Positions 13,359-16,906 of a DNA stretch of 16,906 nucleotides are shown here, in pieces. The notes beneath the pieces were generated by a model, which saw nothing but the letters and a program-made list of their open reading frames with translations, made no database searches and had not been told where the DNA came from. A program made the position numbers and the translations under genes. Numbering within the stretch: the stretch's first letter is position 1; the number at the start of each line of letters is the position of its first letter. Source of the DNA: Chloroflexota bacterium (GTDB lineage: Bacteria > Chloroflexota > Anaerolineae > B4-G1 > SLSP01). The DNA lies in assembly GCA_022707665.1 (NCBI GenBank), contig JAKJAE010000023.1, forward strand, positions 1 through 16,906. Reading direction: 5' to 3'.

Positions 13359-16300
13359 TCATTGGGCGAACTGCCTCATCACGAACGGCAGGTAGGCCCG
13401 GCTGGCCCATGGGACGATCGTTTGGTCCAGCCGCAGGGCCGGGTCTCCCAACAACGTGAAGGTATCCAGCAAGTCGCTGTTCTGACCGGCTGCGGCCAGA
13501 GACAGTTTCCCGGACAAAGCGGCCTCTCCCATCGTATGCGCTGCGTCGCTGAAAACGGTCTGCAGGAAACCCGCCGCCAGAAGGCTGTGGCCGGTACCAA
13601 CGCCCAATCCGGTCGCGCCCCAGGTAGCTACAGCGCCGCCGCCTTGCAGCGTGAGCAATCCCGCGTCCAGGGTAGGCGCGGGCCGGTGAAACGCGCCGGT
13701 GAAGCACGTCATCTCGATCACCACCGGCCAGCGGCGGTCGTTGCGCAGCGTCGCTAGATCGTCCAAATGGAAAAGGCGCTCGGCGGCCCACTGTTGCCAC
13801 GATGCATGGCCTGTGAACTGGACAAGCAAGGCGCCGGCATTAACAGCATCCAACACGGCCCGTTGAGTGGTCGTCAGAGGTGTGGCCGGCGGCGCGTAAT
13901 AAACGCGCTGCACCGTGAAAGGTGCGGCCACATAGGTCGCCGCCAGCGCATCGGATGCCGCCGCAAAGTCGCCCGACCCATCCGCGTCATCGGCGACGAA
14001 CACCGCCGCCTCATTCCAGCCGCCGGGGAAGGGCTGCGTCTCGTACTGCACGACCTTGGCCACCACGGTCTGTGTCTCGGCCAAGCTTTGGACCGGCAGG
14101 CGGCCAATCAGCATATCCGGCAGATTATCCACGCCGTCCACGGTCACGTAACGATTATCGGCGGCCGTTTCGCCGGCCCACGGGTCTACATCGGCCAGGT
14201 ACGGGGGAATCCACGTGGGCGGTGAAGCGTCACGATAGCCGCGGGGGTCGAAGCTACCCGCGCCGACCAGCAGCACGTAAGTGGGACGCGGCGTCCAGGC
14301 GGCGTAGGCGTGCGCCAGGTAAGCGCGGATGGCAGCAGGGTCGGGCCGCCCGTCCCCGTAAGTATCATAGAGCGCTTGCACGGCGGCCACGGCGACTGTC
14401 AACCCCTGTGCACGCCGCAGCGCGACCAAGTCGTCCAGCGCGGGAATAAAGTCGGTCGGCGCGATGAGCGCGTAATCGACGCCTCCGATCTCCTGCAGTG
14501 TTTGCATGGGGCGCATTGTGACGGGGAATAACATGCCGCTGTCCGTCGTCAGTGCGTAGCGGTATGGCCCGCCCGCCAGCGGATCGGCTAACGAGATGGC
14601 GTACCCATCTGTCAGCACGCCGGTCAAACGGAGCGGCTGGACGGGGTTCGTGACGTCGTAAGCGCGGAGGCCCACCGTGGCACTGAGCGTAAGCATATAG
14701 GTGTGGGGCGTGGGCTGCCCGGTGAAGCTGACCATGTCGCCCACCGGCGCGTTGCCGCGCGCATAGCGAATGGCAAAGGCGTCCAACCATACGCCCTCAA
14801 TGGCGACGCCGGGCAGTCCGGGCAGGGTCAGCGTCAGGGCGTTGGTCGGGCGCAGAAGCTCGGGGGGGACGTGCCAGGTAGCCGTGATTGCCTGCCGCCC
14901 GTTCCATTCCACGGTCCCCAGGGCCGTCGAGTTGAGGATTACGGCGACGCGATGATCGGGGTCAATGGCGGGCAGATCGGTGTAACCGATCAACCACAGG
15001 GTCAGCGTGGCCGGTTCGGTTGCGTCCACGGTGGGGAGGGCGAGCGTAGTCGCGGCGGCGGCATGGCCGGGACGCTTCAGATCATCCCACGTCCAACGAT
15101 CGCCATCGCGGCCGGGCGGGATCGTCCCGCAGAAGCAGTCCGGCGTATACAGTAGATTGGCTTCGGCCGTGGCCTCAATCCAGGCACTCCCCGTGGGTTG
15201 ACCACCCGGGACCGCTGATCGGCTCTGCATCCGCAGGCCCGGTGTGACGCCATCGTGCCAGAGGAGGTAGACATCGGATGACGTCCAGCGGCTGAAGCGC
15301 GGCGCGGCGTAGAATAGCAGCCGTTCGCCCGGCTCGAAGCTCGCATTCTCATTGCCGTCCCATTCAGCGGCGATTTCCTGTCCCGCGCGCGTCAGGTGCA
15401 ACGTATGCGGGTCAACGTCCTCCACCGGAAAGCCGCTCTCAGCCAGGGCGGTATAGGTGAGCGCGGTCATGCCGGATCCACTGACCTCAACCATCCAGGT
15501 CTCGCCGGCGTTCATACTTTGGAGGCTGGAGGCGGATTCGGGCGACGAGGTCTGGATGGAGGCGGTCGCCTGCACCTGCGTCGGGTTGATGACCGCTGCG
15601 CGCACGGCGGCTAGCACAGGATCCAGCGATGCCGCATCGCCCGATGCCGCATCGCCCGATGCCGCATCGCCCGATGCCGCATCGCTCGATGCGGCGCTCG
15701 GTAGGTCGTCGAGCTGCCCGGAAAACGTGAGGGAGACGCGTACACGGGTTGCCACGCGCAGGCGCGTCCGCCCCGATACCTCGACCGGACGGGCCGGGTA
15801 GAACACTAACCGCGCCAGGGATACGCCGCGCATGACACCCACCGGCTCCAACACGACGGGTTCCCCGGTGACGCTTGGTGCGGGCGTCCCCGGCATAGCC
15901 GGGGCGTACCCCGGCATAGGCGGGGCGTAGTCGCCGCCAATGATGTGACCGGCAGGATCCCGTTGGACGCCTTCAGCGAACGGGGCCACTTCCAGGGCGC
16001 CAGGCAGTGGTCGCTCCGTCTCTTCGAGCACGACCACGCTCAGCGTGGTCAGCGCGCCGGGCGGCACCGCGACCAGCGCTGAGAAAAAGGGGAGCACCGG
16101 CGCGCCGGGCCGGGCGGTCTGCGAGGCGCCGGGTAGGTGCACCGCAGTGGATCCGCCGGCGAGCGTTACAAGCTGCGCCTCCGGCACGCGCCACTCCACA
16201 AGCAGTCCCGTGGCGGTGGCGCTCACTGCCGGGGGCAGTCCAGGCGTGAGCGGCGCTGCCAACTCCGCGCCGCTCACGCTGACGCTCAGAGCGCTGCCGC

Positions 16301-16391
16301 TCAGAGCGGTGCCCAGAGCCAGTAACCCAAGGCTCCACCCGCGCAACAGCTTGACGACCGAGGTCGCGCGCCTCCGTTGCTGCAAGACCAT
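13359..16391 (-). CDS. Secreted C25 (gingipain-like) cysteine peptidase
   Basis: This 1010-residue protein is exported. A basic N-terminus ('MVLQQRRRATS') and a hydrophobic stretch ('SLGLLALGTALSGSALS') form a signal peptide with likely cleavage near residue 42. Residues ~45-240 resemble the C25 propeptide ('GAPVLPFFSALVAVPPGA'). Next come two repeat tracts, at about 155-168 and 235-255, and a middle beta-rich region. The catalytic domain starts near residue 639 ('DYALIAPTDFIPALDDLVALRRAQG'). It includes 'YVLLVGAGSFDPR', the catalytic His862 in 'FTGHASWQQW' and Cys896 in 'EMTCFTG', and ends with 'LLGDPALRL'. The C-terminus is 'RAYLPFVMRQFAQ'. Cleavage specificity cannot be deduced. GAGGT (complement of 16396-16400) precedes the ATG by 4 nt. 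Confidence 0.87.
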   Translation of the reverse strand: MVLQQRRRATSVVKLLRGWSLGLLALGTALSGSALSVSVSGAELAAPLTPGLPPAVSATATGLLVEWRVPEAQLVTLAGGSTAVHLPGASQTARPGAPVLPFFSALVAVPPGALTTLSVVVLEETERPLPGALEVAPFAEGVQRDPAGHIIGGDYAPPMPGYAPAMPGTPAPSVTGEPVVLEPVGVMRGVSLARLVFYPARPVEVSGRTRLRVATRVRVSLTFSGQLDDLPSAASSDAASGDAASGDAASGDAASLDPVLAAVRAAVINPTQVQATASIQTSSPESASSLQSMNAGETWMVEVSGSGMTALTYTALAESGFPVEDVDPHTLHLTRAGQEIAAEWDGNENASFEPGERLLFYAAPRFSRWTSSDVYLLWHDGVTPGLRMQSRSAVPGGQPTGSAWIEATAEANLLYTPDCFCGTIPPGRDGDRWTWDDLKRPGHAAAATTLALPTVDATEPATLTLWLIGYTDLPAIDPDHRVAVILNSTALGTVEWNGRQAITATWHVPPELLRPTNALTLTLPGLPGVAIEGVWLDAFAIRYARGNAPVGDMVSFTGQPTPHTYMLTLSATVGLRAYDVTNPVQPLRLTGVLTDGYAISLADPLAGGPYRYALTTDSGMLFPVTMRPMQTLQEIGGVDYALIAPTDFIPALDDLVALRRAQGLTVAVAAVQALYDTYGDGRPDPAAIRAYLAHAYAAWTPRPTYVLLVGAGSFDPRGYRDASPPTWIPPYLADVDPWAGETAADNRYVTVDGVDNLPDMLIGRLPVQSLAETQTVVAKVVQYETQPFPGGWNEAAVFVADDADGSGDFAAASDALAATYVAAPFTVQRVYYAPPATPLTTTQRAVLDAVNAGALLVQFTGHASWQQWAAERLFHLDDLATLRNDRRWPVVIEMTCFTGAFHRPAPTLDAGLLTLQGGGAVATWGATGLGVGTGHSLLAAGFLQTVFSDAAHTMGEAALSGKLSLAAAGQNSDLLDTFTLLGDPALRLDQTIVPWASRAYLPFVMRQFAQ
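15628..15687 (-). repeat. Four tandem 15-bp units coding for (SGDAA)n
   Basis: GATGCCGCATCGCCC repeats exactly three times and once with a single change (GCTC at the end), followed by a degenerate fifth unit. The period is five codons, so copy-number change keeps the frame. It codes an Ala/Ser/Gly/Asp linker between the propeptide-like region and the rest of the peptidase. Confidence 0.92.
15888..15929 (-). repeat. Two tandem 21-bp units, each a GC-rich palindrome
   Basis: Copies at 15888-15908 and 15909-15929 differ at one base. They code seven-residue units of the 'YAPPMPG/YAPAMPG' type in the peptidase. The first copy contains CCCCGGC-ATA-GCCGGGG, a perfect 7-bp stem with a 3-base loop; the second has one mismatch in the stem. 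Confidence 0.9.
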
Positions 16392-16450
16392 GCCGACCTC
16401 ACTCTGGTGTCAGCCGTTTGGTAGCCCTGACCGGCCCGCCGCACTCACCA

Positions 16451-16906
16451 TCACCTGCCGATGCAGGGAAGATAGACGTGATATGGAAGGAAAAGGGTGG
16501 ACTGCACGGTAGTGTTCACTGGCGTACCGTGAAACGTCTCGAACCCGAAAGTATCCACATCCGATAACCAGTACCACCAGGAGCCGGCGACAGGCGCGGT
16601 ATCGACGTAAGTGTAGGTTGCGCCTGAGCCGCTTCCCTGCGTGACCGCCGGCTCAAAGTGAATCGGTCCGCCGGCGCGCGCCACCGCAAGATCATTGACG
16701 TTGGCGCGGTACAGGTTGAAGCCAAAGTTATCCACCTCCAGCGCCGTGGCCCACGTTAGCTGCACTTGTTGGTCACTCAGCGGGTGGGCCCGGAAGTAGA
16801 GCAACTCTACCGCAGTAGGTAGCGGGACGAGAACCTCACACGGGCCATCGGCCGGATCGTACGTTGCATCCCCGCTATAGTGCGCCAGGTAGGATAGCCC
16901 AGCCTC
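16451..16906 (-). CDS. C-terminal end of a secreted protein with Fn3-like domain (5' truncated by window edge)
   Basis: The frame is open from the window edge to the stop at 16451, giving ~151 visible residues; the TTG at 16804 is internal. The start of the visible part, 'YLAHYSGDATYDPADGPCEV', looks like the end of a bacterial Ig-like repeat. It is followed by 'VQLTWATALEVDNFGFNLYRA' and 'YTYVDTAPVAGSWWYWLSDVDTFG', a fibronectin-III-like module frequent near the C-terminus of extracellular Chloroflexota proteins. The end is 'LFLPYHVYLPCIGR', again a YLP-type tail. The N-terminal function is outside the window. The peptidase gene follows after 59 bp on the same strand and may be co-transcribed. 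Confidence 0.75.
   Translation of the reverse strand, partial: EAGLSYLAHYSGDATYDPADGPCEVLVPLPTAVELLYFRAHPLSDQQVQLTWATALEVDNFGFNLYRANVNDLAVARAGGPIHFEPAVTQGSGSGATYTYVDTAPVAGSWWYWLSDVDTFGFETFHGTPVNTTVQSTLFLPYHVYLPCIGR

Noticed and set aside
15628..15687. CRISPR-like array
   Set aside because: Units are 15 bp with no spacers and lie in frame inside the peptidase gene; this is a protein-coding tandem repeat.

Overview
The window is about 16.9 kb of GC-rich, densely packed bacterial DNA. It fits a Chloroflexota (Anaerolineae or Caldilineae-like) genome. That placement is inference. It rests on secreted proteins that end in a 'YLP' tail, a gingipain-like C25 peptidase, a fused gamma-alpha 2-oxoacid:ferredoxin oxidoreductase, a TPR plus DUF1349-like regulator-type protein and a TumE-type toxin-antitoxin pair. 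No rRNA, tRNA or CRISPR array was seen.

Left part (1-2450): the 3' part of a TPR protein with a C-terminal concanavalin-like (DUF1349-like) domain lies on +. It converges on, and overlaps by 17 bp, a two-gene toxin-antitoxin module on - (antitoxin 1636-1926, TumE-like toxin 1254-1646). Divergent from the module is a small cupin gene on +. The shared intergenic region carries an 8-bp inverted repeat that puts a TATACT -10-like hexamer outward on each strand. An 8-bp tandem array follows the cupin.

Mobile part (2452-4253): a complete IS1634-type (IS4 superfamily) insertion sequence with exact 18-bp terminal inverted repeats and an apparently intact DDE transposase. It cut off the 3' end of a YihY/BrkB-type membrane protein gene, whose last 13 codons are now read from the IS end. 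The missing tail is not present on the other side of the IS.

Central minus-strand gene train (13165 down to 4213): RNB-domain ribonuclease, B12-binding radical SAM protein with a DUF4070-like region, fused gamma-alpha 2-oxoacid:ferredoxin oxidoreductase, its TPP-binding beta subunit, two AI-2E family transporters, and the truncated YihY gene. Three junctions are 4-bp ATGA overlaps, one has a 1-bp gap, one a 27-bp gap and one 75 bp. This looks like one transcription unit, although the combination of functions is unusual. The oxidoreductase would make reduced ferredoxin, a plausible electron source for the radical SAM enzyme.

Right part (13359-16906): a secreted C25 (gingipain-like) cysteine peptidase with a propeptide-like N-terminus, His/Cys catalytic motifs and two in-frame repeat tracts. 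Before it, on the same strand, is the C-terminal end of another secreted protein. Both end in a YLP-type tail, possibly a sorting signal.
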